Source: Lapillicoccus jejuensis (GTDB taxonomy: Bacteria > Actinomycetota > Actinomycetes > Actinomycetales > Dermatophilaceae). From it: a DNA stretch of 64,000 nt. The notes under the pieces were generated by a model. That model was given only the letters and a program-made list of their open reading frames with translations, was not told the DNA's origin and searched no databases. Of the stretch, positions 25,088 through 32,945 are shown one piece after another. The stretch lies in NCBI RefSeq assembly GCF_006715055.1, contig NZ_VFMN01000001.1, positions 4,154,001-4,218,000 of the forward strand. The letters are read 5' to 3'. Position 1 is the first letter of the stretch, and every line of letters starts with the position of its first letter. The position numbers and the translations under genes were made by a program.

Positions 25088-26284
25088 TCAGACCGCGCGC
25101 AGCGCGCGCTCGAGGTCGTCGACGAGGTCCTGCGGGTCCTCCAGCCCGACGGACACCCGGATCGTCCCGTCGGTGATCCCGACGGCCGCGCGGGCCTCCG
25201 GGGACAACCGCCGGTGCGTCGTCGTCGCGGGGTGGGTGACCATCGACTTGGCGTCGCCGAGGTTGTTGGAGATGTCGATGACCTCCAGCGCGTTCATGAA
25301 GCGGAACGCCTCCGCCTTGCCGCCGTCGAGGAAGAACGTCACGACCGTCCCTCCCCCGGTCATCTGCGCCCGGGCCAGCTCGTGCTGCGGGTGAGACGGC
25401 AGCCACGGGTAGAGCACCCGCGTCACCGCCGGGTGCGCCTCGAGCGCCTCGGCCACCCGCAACGCCGCGGCGGCCTGCCGCTCGACGCGCAGCGACAGCG
25501 TCTCCAGACCCTTGACCAGGGTCCACGCGCTGAACGGCGACATCGACGGCCCGGTGTGCCGCATGAGGTTCTTCACCGGTCCCCCGACGAAGTCCGCCGG
25601 CCCGAGCACCGCCCCGCCGAGCACCCGCCCCTGGCCGTCGATGTGCTTCGTCGCCGAGTAGACGACGATGTCCGCGCCCTGCTCCATCGGCCGGCTGAAC
25701 ACCGGCGTCCCGAAGACGTTGTCGACGACCACCTTCGCGCCGGCCGCGTGCGCGAGCCGCGACACCGCCGCGACGTCGACGAGCTCCTGCATCGGGTTGC
25801 TCGGCGTCTCGAAGAACACCGCGGTCGTCGGCTCGGCCAGCGCCGCGCGCCACTGCTCGAGGTCGGACCCGTCGACGAGGACGGTCTCGACCCCCCAGCG
25901 CGGCAGGATCTCGTCGACGATGACGAAGCACGAGCCGAAGAGCGCCCGGGACGACACCAGTCGGTCGCCCTTCCCGAGCAGCGCCGCGAGCGCGACGAAG
26001 ACCGCCGCCATCCCGGACGCCGTCGCGTAGCAGGCCTCGGCGCCCTCGAGCAGCCGCAGCCGCTCCTCGAACATCGCGACGGTCGGGTTGCCGTACCGGC
26101 TGTAGACGAACCGGTCGACCTCCTCCGTGAACGCCGCCTCGGCGTCCTCGGCGGTCGCGTAGACGAACCCGCTGGTGAGGAAGAGCGCCTCGGAGGTCTC
26201 CTCGAAGCCGCTGCGGGTCAGCCCGCCGCGCACCGCCAGCGTGTCGGGCCGCAGCCCCCGTACGGCGTCGTCGGCGCCGGCCAT
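25088..26284 (-). CDS. metZ: O-succinylhomoserine sulfhydrylase
   Basis: 398 residues of the Cys/Met-metabolism PLP enzyme family; MetZ makes homocysteine directly from O-succinylhomoserine and sulfide. Seen: RYGNPTVAMFEERLRLLEGAEAC, GSCFVIVDEILPRWGVE, substrate-binding ETPSNPMQELVD, and the PLP lysine in VVYSATKHIDGQGRVLGGAV. The C-terminal SNNLGDAKSMVTHPATTTH is characteristic of MetZ. Cystathionine synthase is the nearest alternative. ATG 26284 overlaps the rhodanese stop (ATGA), so sulfur transfer and homocysteine synthesis are co-expressed. A strong hairpin follows the stop. Confidence 0.9.
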   Translation of the reverse strand: MAGADDAVRGLRPDTLAVRGGLTRSGFEETSEALFLTSGFVYATAEDAEAAFTEEVDRFVYSRYGNPTVAMFEERLRLLEGAEACYATASGMAAVFVALAALLGKGDRLVSSRALFGSCFVIVDEILPRWGVETVLVDGSDLEQWRAALAEPTTAVFFETPSNPMQELVDVAAVSRLAHAAGAKVVVDNVFGTPVFSRPMEQGADIVVYSATKHIDGQGRVLGGAVLGPADFVGGPVKNLMRHTGPSMSPFSAWTLVKGLETLSLRVERQAAAALRVAEALEAHPAVTRVLYPWLPSHPQHELARAQMTGGGTVVTFFLDGGKAEAFRFMNALEVIDISNNLGDAKSMVTHPATTTHRRLSPEARAAVGITDGTIRVSVGLEDPQDLVDDLERALRAV

Positions 26285-26697
26285 CAGCCCTGCCTCCAGG
26301 GCAGCCCGGCGACCTTCCAGCCCGACACGGTGCGGTGCCCGGCCGGGTCGTGCGGCCCCTCGAAGCCCTCGAGCACGTTGTACGACGCCGCGAACCCGGC
26401 CGCCGTCGCCGCCTCCGCCGCCGCGACCGACCGCACCCCGGAGCGGCACAGGAAGTAGAGCGGCGCGTCCTCGCCGACCCCGGCCGCCCGCAGCTCGTCG
26501 AGGAAGGACGGGTTCGGTGCCCCGTCCGGGAAGCGCACCCACTCGACCGTGACGACCGGCTTGCCGACGTCGCCGAGGTCGGGCAGACCGACGTACGTCC
26601 ACTCGGCCCGGGTCCGGACGTCGACGAGGACGGCCTGCGGATCGGACCGGAGGGCGTCGTACGCCTCCTGCGGGGTCACGTCACCGGCGTAGCTCAT
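26284..26697 (-). CDS. Rhodanese-like sulfurtransferase
   Basis: 137 residues, a single rhodanese domain. The active-site loop FLCRSGVRS (Cys84) is canonical, with DVRTRAEWTYVGLPDLG before it. It carries a persulfide on Cys84 and is translationally coupled (4-bp overlap) to metZ, which suggests it supplies or handles sulfide for homocysteine synthesis. A TATCCT hexamer at 26705-26710, 7 nt before ATG 26697, indicates a leaderless promoter for the rhodanese-metZ operon. No signal peptide. Confidence 0.9.
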   Translation of the reverse strand: MSYAGDVTPQEAYDALRSDPQAVLVDVRTRAEWTYVGLPDLGDVGKPVVTVEWVRFPDGAPNPSFLDELRAAGVGEDAPLYFLCRSGVRSVAAAEAATAAGFAASYNVLEGFEGPHDPAGHRTVSGWKVAGLPWRQG

Positions 26698-26757
26698 GCC
26701 CTCGAGGATAGGGACGCCGTCCGGCACCCGAGACGACGAGTCCGCGCCGTGGACGCG

Positions 26758-27504
26758 TCAGGCCGGCAGGCCGCTCTCGGCGGTGCGGACCATGATCCGC
26801 CCGCACTCCTCGCACCGCACGACGTCGTCGGCCGCCGCCCCGGCGATCCGGTTGAGGTCGACCTGGTTGAGCTCGAGCCGACAGCCGCCGCACCGGCGCT
26901 GGGTCAGCTCGGCGGCCCCGACGCCGCCGCTGGAGCGGCGCACCTTCTCGTAGAGGGCGACGAGGTCGTCCGGCAGCTCCGGCGCGATCCCCGCCCGGCG
27001 CTCCTGCACCTGCTGCTCCTCGGCGGCCAGCGTGCCGAGGGCGGCGTCGCGCGCCTGCTCCAGCTCCGTGAGCGAGCCGGTGAGGTCGGCGCGGGACGCC
27101 TCGAGGACGGCGGCCCGCGAGGCCAGCTCCTCGGCCCGCTCCATCACCTCCAGCTCCTCGTCCTCGAGCTCGCTCTGCCGGCGGCCGAGCGACTCCAGCT
27201 CGTGCTGGAGCGCCTGCAGGTCCTTGGCGGTCCCGGTCCCGGCGTCGAGCCGCGCCTGGTTGCGGGCGGCGCGGTCGCGGACGAGTTGCACGTCGGCCTC
27301 CGCCTTCTCGACCTCGCGCTGGACGTCGCTGACGGCCGCCTTCGCCGCGGCCAGGTCGAGGTCGAGGTCCTCCCCCTTGGCCTTCAGCAGGGCGATGTCC
27401 TTCAGCTGCGGCAGGGTCGCCCGGGCGTGCGCGATCTGGTCGAGCCGGGTGTCGACGGCCTGCAGGTCGAGCAGCCTGCGCTGGAGGGCGGGGTCGGCCT
27501 TCAC
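26758..27504 (-). CDS. Zinc-ribbon coiled-coil protein (C4-type, DUF164/CT398-like)
   Basis: 248 residues. Residues 10-180 form a long charged coiled coil (heptads rich in Leu, Ala, Glu, Arg). The C-terminus holds a four-cysteine zinc ribbon, CGGC followed about 25 residues later by CEEC. This architecture, encoded next to Nif3-like genes, is conserved through actinobacteria; the function is unsettled, possibly scaffolding for nucleic-acid or secretion complexes. GTG 27504 is supported by AAGGA about 5 nt upstream. The gap from the Nif3 stop is 8 bp, so they form an operon. Confidence 0.85.
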   Translation of the reverse strand: MKADPALQRRLLDLQAVDTRLDQIAHARATLPQLKDIALLKAKGEDLDLDLAAAKAAVSDVQREVEKAEADVQLVRDRAARNQARLDAGTGTAKDLQALQHELESLGRRQSELEDEELEVMERAEELASRAAVLEASRADLTGSLTELEQARDAALGTLAAEEQQVQERRAGIAPELPDDLVALYEKVRRSSGGVGAAELTQRRCGGCRLELNQVDLNRIAGAAADDVVRCEECGRIMVRTAESGLPA

Positions 27505-27512
27505 ACCGGTCC

Positions 27513-28391
27513 TTACGTGTCGAGTGCGGCGTCGTCGCAGGCCGCGTTGGCCCCGACGACGAAGGTCCACGGCTCGGTCCGCAGGCGGGAGACGTGGGTC
27601 TCGACCCTATCCCCCAGCTCGGCCCGCAGCTGCCGCTCCGCCTGCTCCAGCCACACCGACTCGCTGGCCCAGTGGCCGGCGTCGACGAGGAACGGCCGGC
27701 CGCCGCGGGTCTGCTCGCGCTCCTCCAGCACCGGGTGGTGACGCAGGTCGGCGGTGACGTAGACGTCGGCCCCACTGCGTCGCACCACCTCGAAGCGGTC
27801 GTCGCCCGACCCGCCGACGACGGCGACCCGCCGTACCTCGGCGTCCGGGTCACCGCTGACCCGTAGCCCGCCGACCGTCGCCGGCAGCGCCGCCGCGAGC
27901 GCCTCGACGAAGGCCCGGAGCGTCACGGGGGAGGCCAGCTCGCCGACGCGTCCCAGCACGAGCGGCTCGCGCTCGGTCCACGGCTCGAGCGGCTGCGGGT
28001 CGAGCACCCCGCACGCCCGGGCCAGGGCGTCGCAGACCCCCGGCTCGGCGACGTCGGCGCTCGTGTGGGCGCAGTAGAGCGCGAGGTCGCCGACGACCGC
28101 CCGGGTCACCGTCTCCCCCTTCGCGCTCGCGGTGGCGACCGAGTGGATCCCGCGCAGCAGCAACGGGTGGTGGGTCAGCAGCAGGTCGGCGCCGGCCTCG
28201 ACGGCCTCGGCCACGACGGCCAGCGTCGGGTCGACGGCGAGGTGCACCCGGCGCACCGGCTGGGCCAGGTCGCCGGTCACGAGCCCGACGGCGTCCCACG
28301 ACTGCGCGGTCGACGGCGGCCACAGCCGCTCGACGACCTCCACGACCTCACCGAGGGTGTACGCCGCCCCGTCGGCCCCTGTCCCGTTCAC
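27513..28391 (-). CDS. Nif3-like dinuclear metal-centre protein
   Basis: 292 residues of the Nif3/YbgI/DUF34 family, hexameric proteins related to GTP cyclohydrolase I type 2 with a two-metal site. Metal ligands are visible in LLLTHHPLLLRG near residue 70, ALYCAHTSADVA near 105 and DAGHWASE near 245. The biochemical role remains debated. GTG 28391 (ATG absent) starts the protein and a second GTG is not apparent nearby. It is followed at 8 bp by the zinc-ribbon protein, a common pairing. CAGGGT 7 nt upstream is a weak leaderless-type box. Confidence 0.9.
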   Translation of the reverse strand: MNGTGADGAAYTLGEVVEVVERLWPPSTAQSWDAVGLVTGDLAQPVRRVHLAVDPTLAVVAEAVEAGADLLLTHHPLLLRGIHSVATASAKGETVTRAVVGDLALYCAHTSADVAEPGVCDALARACGVLDPQPLEPWTEREPLVLGRVGELASPVTLRAFVEALAAALPATVGGLRVSGDPDAEVRRVAVVGGSGDDRFEVVRRSGADVYVTADLRHHPVLEEREQTRGGRPFLVDAGHWASESVWLEQAERQLRAELGDRVETHVSRLRTEPWTFVVGANAACDDAALDT

Positions 28392-28424
28392 GTCTCCGAC
28401 CCTGCCACACCGGACCGACAGCGC

Positions 28425-29468
28425 TCAGCGCACGCCCCGCTCGAGCAGCCGCAGCACCGACCGCTCGAGCGCCGACCGCCCCCGGGTCGCCGCGAGCTCG
28501 CCCCGCTCGAGCCGGGCGATGTCGGCCTTGGTGAGGTTGCGCCGTAGGGCCGCCTGGATGGTCCGGCCGACGGCGAAGGCGTCGAGCACCCCGGGGTCGA
28601 CGTACGACGCCCGGGCGACGGACACGGTGTTGCCGAGGTGCTCGGCGACCATGGCGATCGCCTCGCGCTCGGCCTTGCGGCGCTCCCGCTCCGAGACCGG
28701 CGGCGGCGTGACCCGGGCGAGGGCGGCGGCCGCGGTCACCGTGGCCGCCCAGGTCCGCAGGTCCTTGACGGTGAAGTCCTCGCCCGCGAGCCGCTTGAAG
28801 CCCTCGTTGATGTCGGAGCCGTGCAGGTCGTGCCAGCCGCCGGCGTCCTCCCACCGCATGAGGTGCTCGCCCGGCTGCTGCTTGCGCTTGAGCGAGCGCA
28901 CCAGTGCGGCGAGCGGTGGGTCGGTGAGGTCGGCCTCGCGGTGCTGGCCCGACTTGGCCGGGTAGGAGAACCGGACGACCTCGCCGGACACCCGCACGTG
29001 CTCGGGCAGCAGCGTCGCGATGCCGTGCGAGCCGTTGGTCTCCTCGTACTCCTCCCCACCGGTGCGGAACATCCCGGCGTCGAGCATCCGCAGCGCCCCC
29101 GCGACGACGCGCTGCTTGGTCAGCCCGCGCCCGCGCAGGTCGCGGGTCACCGACGCCCGCACCTCGGGCAGCTCGCGGGCGAGGCGCCGTACCCGCTCGT
29201 GCTTGGCCTGGTCGCGCTGCTCGCGCCAGGCCTGGTGGTAGAGGTACTGCCGCCGGCCCTTGACGTCCGTCCCCACGGCCTGGATGTGGCCGTTGGGGTG
29301 CGGGCTGATCCACACCTCCTGCCAGGCGGGCGGCACGACGAGCGCGCTGATGCGCTCCTTGGTCGCCGGGTCGACGAGGGTGCCGTCGACGCCGACGTAC
29401 GAGAAGCCCTTGCCGCGCCGCACGCGAGAGATGCCCGGTCCGTGGGGGTCGCTGCGCCGCAGTCGCAT
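28425..29468 (-). CDS. DNA topoisomerase IB
   Basis: 347 residues, poxvirus/bacterial type IB topoisomerase, which relaxes supercoils by a 3'-phosphotyrosyl intermediate. The N-terminal beta domain has GFSYVGVDGTLVDPATKERI and IQAVGTDVKGRRQYLYH. The catalytic domain has RTGGEEYEETNGSHGIATLL, the KRKQQPGE helix and the active-site tyrosine in VARASYVDPGVLDAF near residue 297. All typical residues (Arg, Lys, Arg, His/Asn, Tyr) seem present. ATG 29468. It is divergent from the repeat-peptide gene. IB enzymes are scattered in actinobacteria, so it is accessory. Confidence 0.9.
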   Translation of the reverse strand: MRLRRSDPHGPGISRVRRGKGFSYVGVDGTLVDPATKERISALVVPPAWQEVWISPHPNGHIQAVGTDVKGRRQYLYHQAWREQRDQAKHERVRRLARELPEVRASVTRDLRGRGLTKQRVVAGALRMLDAGMFRTGGEEYEETNGSHGIATLLPEHVRVSGEVVRFSYPAKSGQHREADLTDPPLAALVRSLKRKQQPGEHLMRWEDAGGWHDLHGSDINEGFKRLAGEDFTVKDLRTWAATVTAAAALARVTPPPVSERERRKAEREAIAMVAEHLGNTVSVARASYVDPGVLDAFAVGRTIQAALRRNLTKADIARLERGELAATRGRSALERSVLRLLERGVR

Positions 29469-29509
29469 GCCCGCGTCCTACCCCGCGCGGAGCGGACGGG
29501 AAACGCCGC

Positions 29510-29533
29510 GTGGGGAACCCACCGGCTGGGTAC
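29510..29533 (+). promoter_or_regulatory. Possible stress-sigma (SigB/SigF-type) promoter of the repeat-peptide operon
   Basis: GTGG (29510-29513), a 14-nt spacer and GGGTAC (29528-29533) approximate the SigB/SigF-type consensus of actinobacteria (GNNT, 14-16 nt, GGGTAC). It is 50 bp upstream of ATG 29584. The -35 element is imperfect, so this is tentative. Confidence 0.3.
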
Positions 29534-29583
29534 GGGCGGGTCGGCACACCCGTGCCGCCACTTCGATGACGAGGAGAGCCGCG

Positions 29584-29874
29584 ATGACCGACATCACCGA
29601 CCCGATGGACGAAGGCACCGCCGACGGCGGGGCGAACCCGGCCGGCCACGACGGCGGCGCCGACGGCGGCGCGGGCGAGGGCACCGCGGACGGCGGGGCG
29701 AACCCGGCCGGCCACGACGGCGGCGCCGACGGCGGCGCGGGCGAGGGCACCGCGGACGGCGGGGCCAACCCGGCCGGCCACGACGGCGGCGCCGACGGCG
29801 GCGCGGGCGAGGGCACCGCGGACGGCGGGGCCAACCCGGCCGGCCACGACGGCGGCGCCGACGGCGGCGCCTGA
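29584..29874 (+). CDS. Repeat peptide, probable multi-core substrate of the adjacent JmjC hydroxylase
   Basis: 96 residues: a 10-residue leader (MTDITDPMDE), then four 22-residue repeats (the last is 20). Each repeat reads GTADGGANPAGHD followed by GGADGGAGE, and contains a single His, a single Asn, one Pro and several Asp; there is no Lys, Arg, Cys or aromatic residue. No signal peptide or membrane span. GAGGAGAG gives a strong ribosome site before ATG 29584. The TGA stop (29872-29874) is directly followed by the GTG of a JmjC-domain oxygenase gene, with no spacer, so the two proteins are made together. I recall similar Gly/Asp-rich small proteins in other actinobacteria but know no function. 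Confidence 0.8.
   Translation: MTDITDPMDEGTADGGANPAGHDGGADGGAGEGTADGGANPAGHDGGADGGAGEGTADGGANPAGHDGGADGGAGEGTADGGANPAGHDGGADGGA
29614..29871. repeat. 66-bp tandem repeats (4 copies)
   Basis: Copies start at 29614, 29680, 29746 and 29812; the last is 60 bp. They differ only by a few synonymous changes (GCC/GCG before GAC, GCG/GCC before AAC), so the protein repeat is exact while the DNA has begun to drift. That pattern suggests selection on the peptide rather than a just-made duplication. Confidence 0.95.
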
Positions 29875-31152
29875 GTGTCCGCTCCCACGAGCACCGGGGT
29901 GTCCGTCCGTCAGGGCGGGCACCCCGCGCTCGAGCGCCTGCTGTCGGTGCCCGTCGACGAGTTCGCGACCCGCTGCTGGGGTCGCGAGCCGCTGCTGTCC
30001 ACGGCGGCCGAGCGCGGCGCCGCGGGGCGGGGCGACACCTTCCTCGACCTGCTCAGCCCCGCTGCGGTCGACGAGCTGGTCTCGCAGCGCGGGCTGCGCA
30101 CCCCGTTCCTGAGGGTCGCGCGGGGCGGGACGACGTACGCCGACCGGCAGTTCACCGACGGCGGCGGCGTGGGCGCCGCGATCGCCGACCAGGTCAGCGA
30201 CGACAAGCTGCTCCACCTCTTCGCCGAGGGCGCGACCCTCGTCCTGCAGGGCCTGCACCGCTCCTGGCCCGCCGTCACCGCCTTCTCCCAGCAGCTGGCC
30301 GAGGACCTCGGCCACCCGGTGCAGGCCAACGCGTACGTCACCCCGCCGCAGAGCACGGGGTTCAGCGACCACTACGACGTCCACGACGTCTTCGTCCTGC
30401 AGGTGTCGGGCGAGAAGCGCTGGCGCATCCACGCGCCCGTGCACCCGCTCCCCCACCGCGACGAGCCGTGGACCGACCACAAGGCCGCCGTCGAGGCCGC
30501 GGCCACGACCCCCCCGGTCATCGAGGCGACCCTGCGCCCCGGCGACTGCCTCTACCTCCCGCGCGGCTACCTGCACGCCGCCACTGCGCTCGGTGGGGTG
30601 AGCACGCACCTCACCCTCGGCGTGCACGCCTGGACCGGCCGGCACCTCGCCGACGAGCTCGTCGCCCAGGCCGTACGACGCGCCGCCACCGGCCGCGCCC
30701 TGCGCGAGCCCCTGCCGCTCGCCGTCGACCTCGGCGACGCCGACGAGCTGCGCCCGCACGTCGAGCAGGTGCGCGACGAGCTGGTCGAGACGCTGCGGAC
30801 GATGTCGGGCGCCGACCTCGCCGCGGCGCTGGCCCGCACCGTGCGCCGGACCCAGCGGGCGGCCCCGGTCGGACCGCTCGCGCAGACCGAGGCGGCGCGC
30901 GCGCTGGCCGACGACGCGGTCCCGGGCCACGACGCGCCCATCGCGCTCGCGCTCCGTGCCCACCTCCAGGCGCGTCTCGTCACCGCCGAGAACGGCCTGC
31001 GGCTGGTCAGCCGCGCGGCGCCCGTCGACCTGTCCGACGCCGAGGTCGACGCCGTACGGCGGCTCCTGGCCGAGCGGGTCGCCGACGTCGGGTCGCTGGG
31101 GCGGGACCTCGCCCGCCGCCTGCTGCTCGCCGGGGTCGTCGTCCCCGGCTGA
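29875..31152 (+). CDS. JmjC-domain (cupin-4, RoxA/NO66-like) 2-oxoglutarate oxygenase
   Basis: 425 residues. JmjC/cupin-4 enzymes hydroxylate Arg or His side chains, best known on ribosomal proteins (YcfD/RoxA, MINA53, NO66). The Fe(II) triad is visible: His166-x-Asp168 in FSDHYDVHDVFVLQV and distal His234 in LYLPRGYLHAAT. Lys181-Arg-Trp in SGEKRWRIHAP fits the 2-oxoglutarate side, and a C-terminal winged-helix-like region (about 340-425) matches the dimer/substrate part of the family. GTG 29875 is fused to the TGA of the repeat-peptide gene. Its likely substrate is the His-containing repeat peptide (inference); a ribosomal substrate is the alternative. Confidence 0.88.
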   Translation: MSAPTSTGVSVRQGGHPALERLLSVPVDEFATRCWGREPLLSTAAERGAAGRGDTFLDLLSPAAVDELVSQRGLRTPFLRVARGGTTYADRQFTDGGGVGAAIADQVSDDKLLHLFAEGATLVLQGLHRSWPAVTAFSQQLAEDLGHPVQANAYVTPPQSTGFSDHYDVHDVFVLQVSGEKRWRIHAPVHPLPHRDEPWTDHKAAVEAAATTPPVIEATLRPGDCLYLPRGYLHAATALGGVSTHLTLGVHAWTGRHLADELVAQAVRRAATGRALREPLPLAVDLGDADELRPHVEQVRDELVETLRTMSGADLAAALARTVRRTQRAAPVGPLAQTEAARALADDAVPGHDAPIALALRAHLQARLVTAENGLRLVSRAAPVDLSDAEVDAVRRLLAERVADVGSLGRDLARRLLLAGVVVPG

Positions 31153-31158
31153 GGACTC

Positions 31159-31956
31159 CTAGGCGGCGGCCGGGTCGAGGAACCAGCCCGTGACCATGCC
31201 CTCGGGACGGCCCGGCTCGAGGTAGAACTCCTCGCCGAAGGCGATGGCGAAGACGGCCGGGGGCATCTGCAGCATCATCGCGACGTCGGTCTGGCTGGCG
31301 TGGCAGGCCAGCGCCTCCCGCTTGCGGGGGACGTCGTCGCCCAGCTCGAGACGCCAGTGCAGCTCGGCCTCGGGCGTGCCCATCGGGTTGCCGTCGTCGC
31401 CGGCCCCGTCGGGGTCGAAGCCGTCCATCCCGGCCTCGACGGCCATCGCGTGCAGCGCGCGCATCCGGTCGCGGTTCATCGTCGCCTCGAGGTAGCGCGG
31501 CGCGCGCCGCGCGAGCTCGGCGGCCCGCTTCGTCACCCGGTGGACCATGACGTGGTCGGGGTGGCCGTAGCCGCCGTGCCAGTCGTACCCGACGACGACG
31601 TCGGCGTCCTCCTCGTCGAGGACGTCGGCGAGGCGCCGCGCGGCCTGCTCGAGGTCGGCCCGGGCGAAGGCCCCGTCGGCGGCGTTCTGCTCCCAGCCCG
31701 TCATGCCGGAGTCGGCGTACCCCAGCCACACCAGCCGGGCCGCGCCGGTCACGCGCGCCGACGCCTCGGCCTCCGCGCGCCGTCGCTGGACGACGGTCTC
31801 GCCCGGGGCCAGGTCGTCCGGGACGGCGCCGTGGTCGCCGTTGGTCGCGTAGACGACGACGACGCGGTGCCCCTCCCGGGTCGCCCGCAGCATCGCGCCG
31901 GCGGTGCCGCTGCCCTCGTCGTCGGGGTGGGCGTGGACGAAGACCAGAGTGCTCAC
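31159..31956 (-). CDS. PIG-L family deacetylase (MshB/Mca-like)
   Basis: 265 residues of the LmbE/PIG-L zinc deacetylase family. The AHPDDEGSGTAG metal motif is at residues 9-20 and GYGHPDHVMVHRV near 130 gives the third ligand. In actinobacteria such proteins include MshB (mycothiol synthesis) and Mca (mycothiol S-conjugate amidase); the MVTGWFLDP ending and overall length fit this group, but I cannot tell which. Start GTG 31956 gives the short lead into STLVFVHAHPDDE; an alternative GTG is 3 bp earlier. The stop lies 6 bp from the convergent JmjC gene. Confidence 0.85.
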   Translation of the reverse strand: MSTLVFVHAHPDDEGSGTAGAMLRATREGHRVVVVYATNGDHGAVPDDLAPGETVVQRRRAEAEASARVTGAARLVWLGYADSGMTGWEQNAADGAFARADLEQAARRLADVLDEEDADVVVGYDWHGGYGHPDHVMVHRVTKRAAELARRAPRYLEATMNRDRMRALHAMAVEAGMDGFDPDGAGDDGNPMGTPEAELHWRLELGDDVPRKREALACHASQTDVAMMLQMPPAVFAIAFGEEFYLEPGRPEGMVTGWFLDPAAA

Positions 31957-32093
31957 CACCCGATCATGTCAGTGACCGCCGACACCCCCTCCCCGTTCGC
32001 CCCCCCTCCGACCGGCGGGTTGTGTAGCGCCCACCCAGAGGGGTATGTCCCCGGTACGGAGTCAGATGGTCTCCCGGGTGGCCCCTGTCCGAG

Positions 32094-32126
32094 CTCCGGC
32101 GGTTTCAGCACGCGAGACCGCCGGAG
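32094..32126 (+). promoter_or_regulatory. Strong hairpin upstream of the B12-binding protein gene
   Basis: CTCCGGCGGT and ACCGCCGGAG pair perfectly over 10 bp and can extend to 13 bp (one G-T pair), closing a 7-nt loop. It lies in the 220-bp spacer between two divergent genes, about 50 bp before GTG 32177, so it cannot be a terminator of a coding gene. It may be an RNA leader structure or an operator dyad. I do not see the B12-box of a cobalamin riboswitch. Confidence 0.45.
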
Positions 32127-32176
32127 TGCCCGGGCCGGAGGCGGCGGATCTCACGCCGGGATGAGAGACTGCACCG

Positions 32177-32902
32177 GTGAGCGATGTTGTGCAGGGCAAC
32201 GGTCGCGGGGACGACACCGTGGCCGACGACGGCATCGACTGGGACGACCACGCCGGCCGCGGCCTGGAGATCGTCACCCGTCTGCACGCCCTGCTCGACG
32301 TCGACGACACGCCGTCCGCCGGGCGGCTCGTCGACGAGGTCCTCTCGCGCATGGAGCTCGCCGACGCCGTCTCGTCGGTGCTCATGCCGTTCCTGCGGCA
32401 CGTCGGCGCCCGGTGGGAGAGCGGCCAGCTCAGCGTCGCCCAGGAGCACTGGGCGAGCCAGCTGGTGCGCAACCGGCTCGCCGGCCTCTGGGACCGGGTG
32501 AGCGTGACCGACGGCCCGGTCGCGCTCGTCGCCTGCCCTCCCGGTGAGCGGCACGACATCGCCCCCCTCGCCTTCTGCGTCCTGCTCGCACACGCCGGCT
32601 GGCAGGCCCGCTTCTACGGCGCCGACACCCCGCTGCCGGACCTCGCCGCCGTCGCCGCGCGGGTGCGGCCCGACGTCGTCGTCCTCGCCGCGTCGCGCCG
32701 CTCGGCCTTCCTCGCCCGCGCGCAGGAGGTGCGGCGGCTCGCGCTCGACCACACCGTCGCCATCGCCGGCAGCGGCGCCAGCGCGCAGGTGGCCGCCGAG
32801 CTGGACGCCCACTGGCTCGGGCACGACGTCGCGGACGGCGTCGCCGAGGCCTCCCGGCTCGTGCGTCGGGCCGACGCGGCCCGCCCCGGCGCCGCGAGCT
32901 AG
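32177..32902 (+). CDS. Cobalamin-binding-domain (B12-binding) protein
   Basis: 241 residues. An N-terminal four-helix cap (residues about 25-105, with VLMPFLRHVGARWESGQLSV and AQEHWASQLVRNRL) precedes a Rossmann-like B12 domain (about 110-225: VALVACPPGERHDIAPLAFC, then DVVVLAASRRS, then GSGASAQVAAEL). This is the C-terminal half of CarH/LitR-type light-sensing MerR regulators, but no MerR helix-turn-helix is present. The classic E/DxHxxG motif is altered to ERHDIA, keeping the histidine. It may act with a separate DNA-binding partner or as a sensor. GTG 32177 start. Confidence 0.8.
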   Translation: MSDVVQGNGRGDDTVADDGIDWDDHAGRGLEIVTRLHALLDVDDTPSAGRLVDEVLSRMELADAVSSVLMPFLRHVGARWESGQLSVAQEHWASQLVRNRLAGLWDRVSVTDGPVALVACPPGERHDIAPLAFCVLLAHAGWQARFYGADTPLPDLAAVAARVRPDVVVLAASRRSAFLARAQEVRRLALDHTVAIAGSGASAQVAAELDAHWLGHDVADGVAEASRLVRRADAARPGAAS

Positions 32903-32945
32903 GCCCGCGGCGCCCGGCTCCCCTCAGCCCTCGTCAGCCCCCTCG

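Noticed and set aside
28348-30963. An 871-codon minus-strand ORF opposite the JmjC gene
   Set aside because: Antisense open frame from GC-rich codon use. It has no domain motifs; the topoisomerase, peptide and JmjC genes explain the same DNA.
32040-32176. Cobalamin riboswitch before the B12-binding protein gene
   Set aside because: A strong hairpin is present, but the conserved B12-box and the multi-helix core were not found, so it is reported only as a hairpin.
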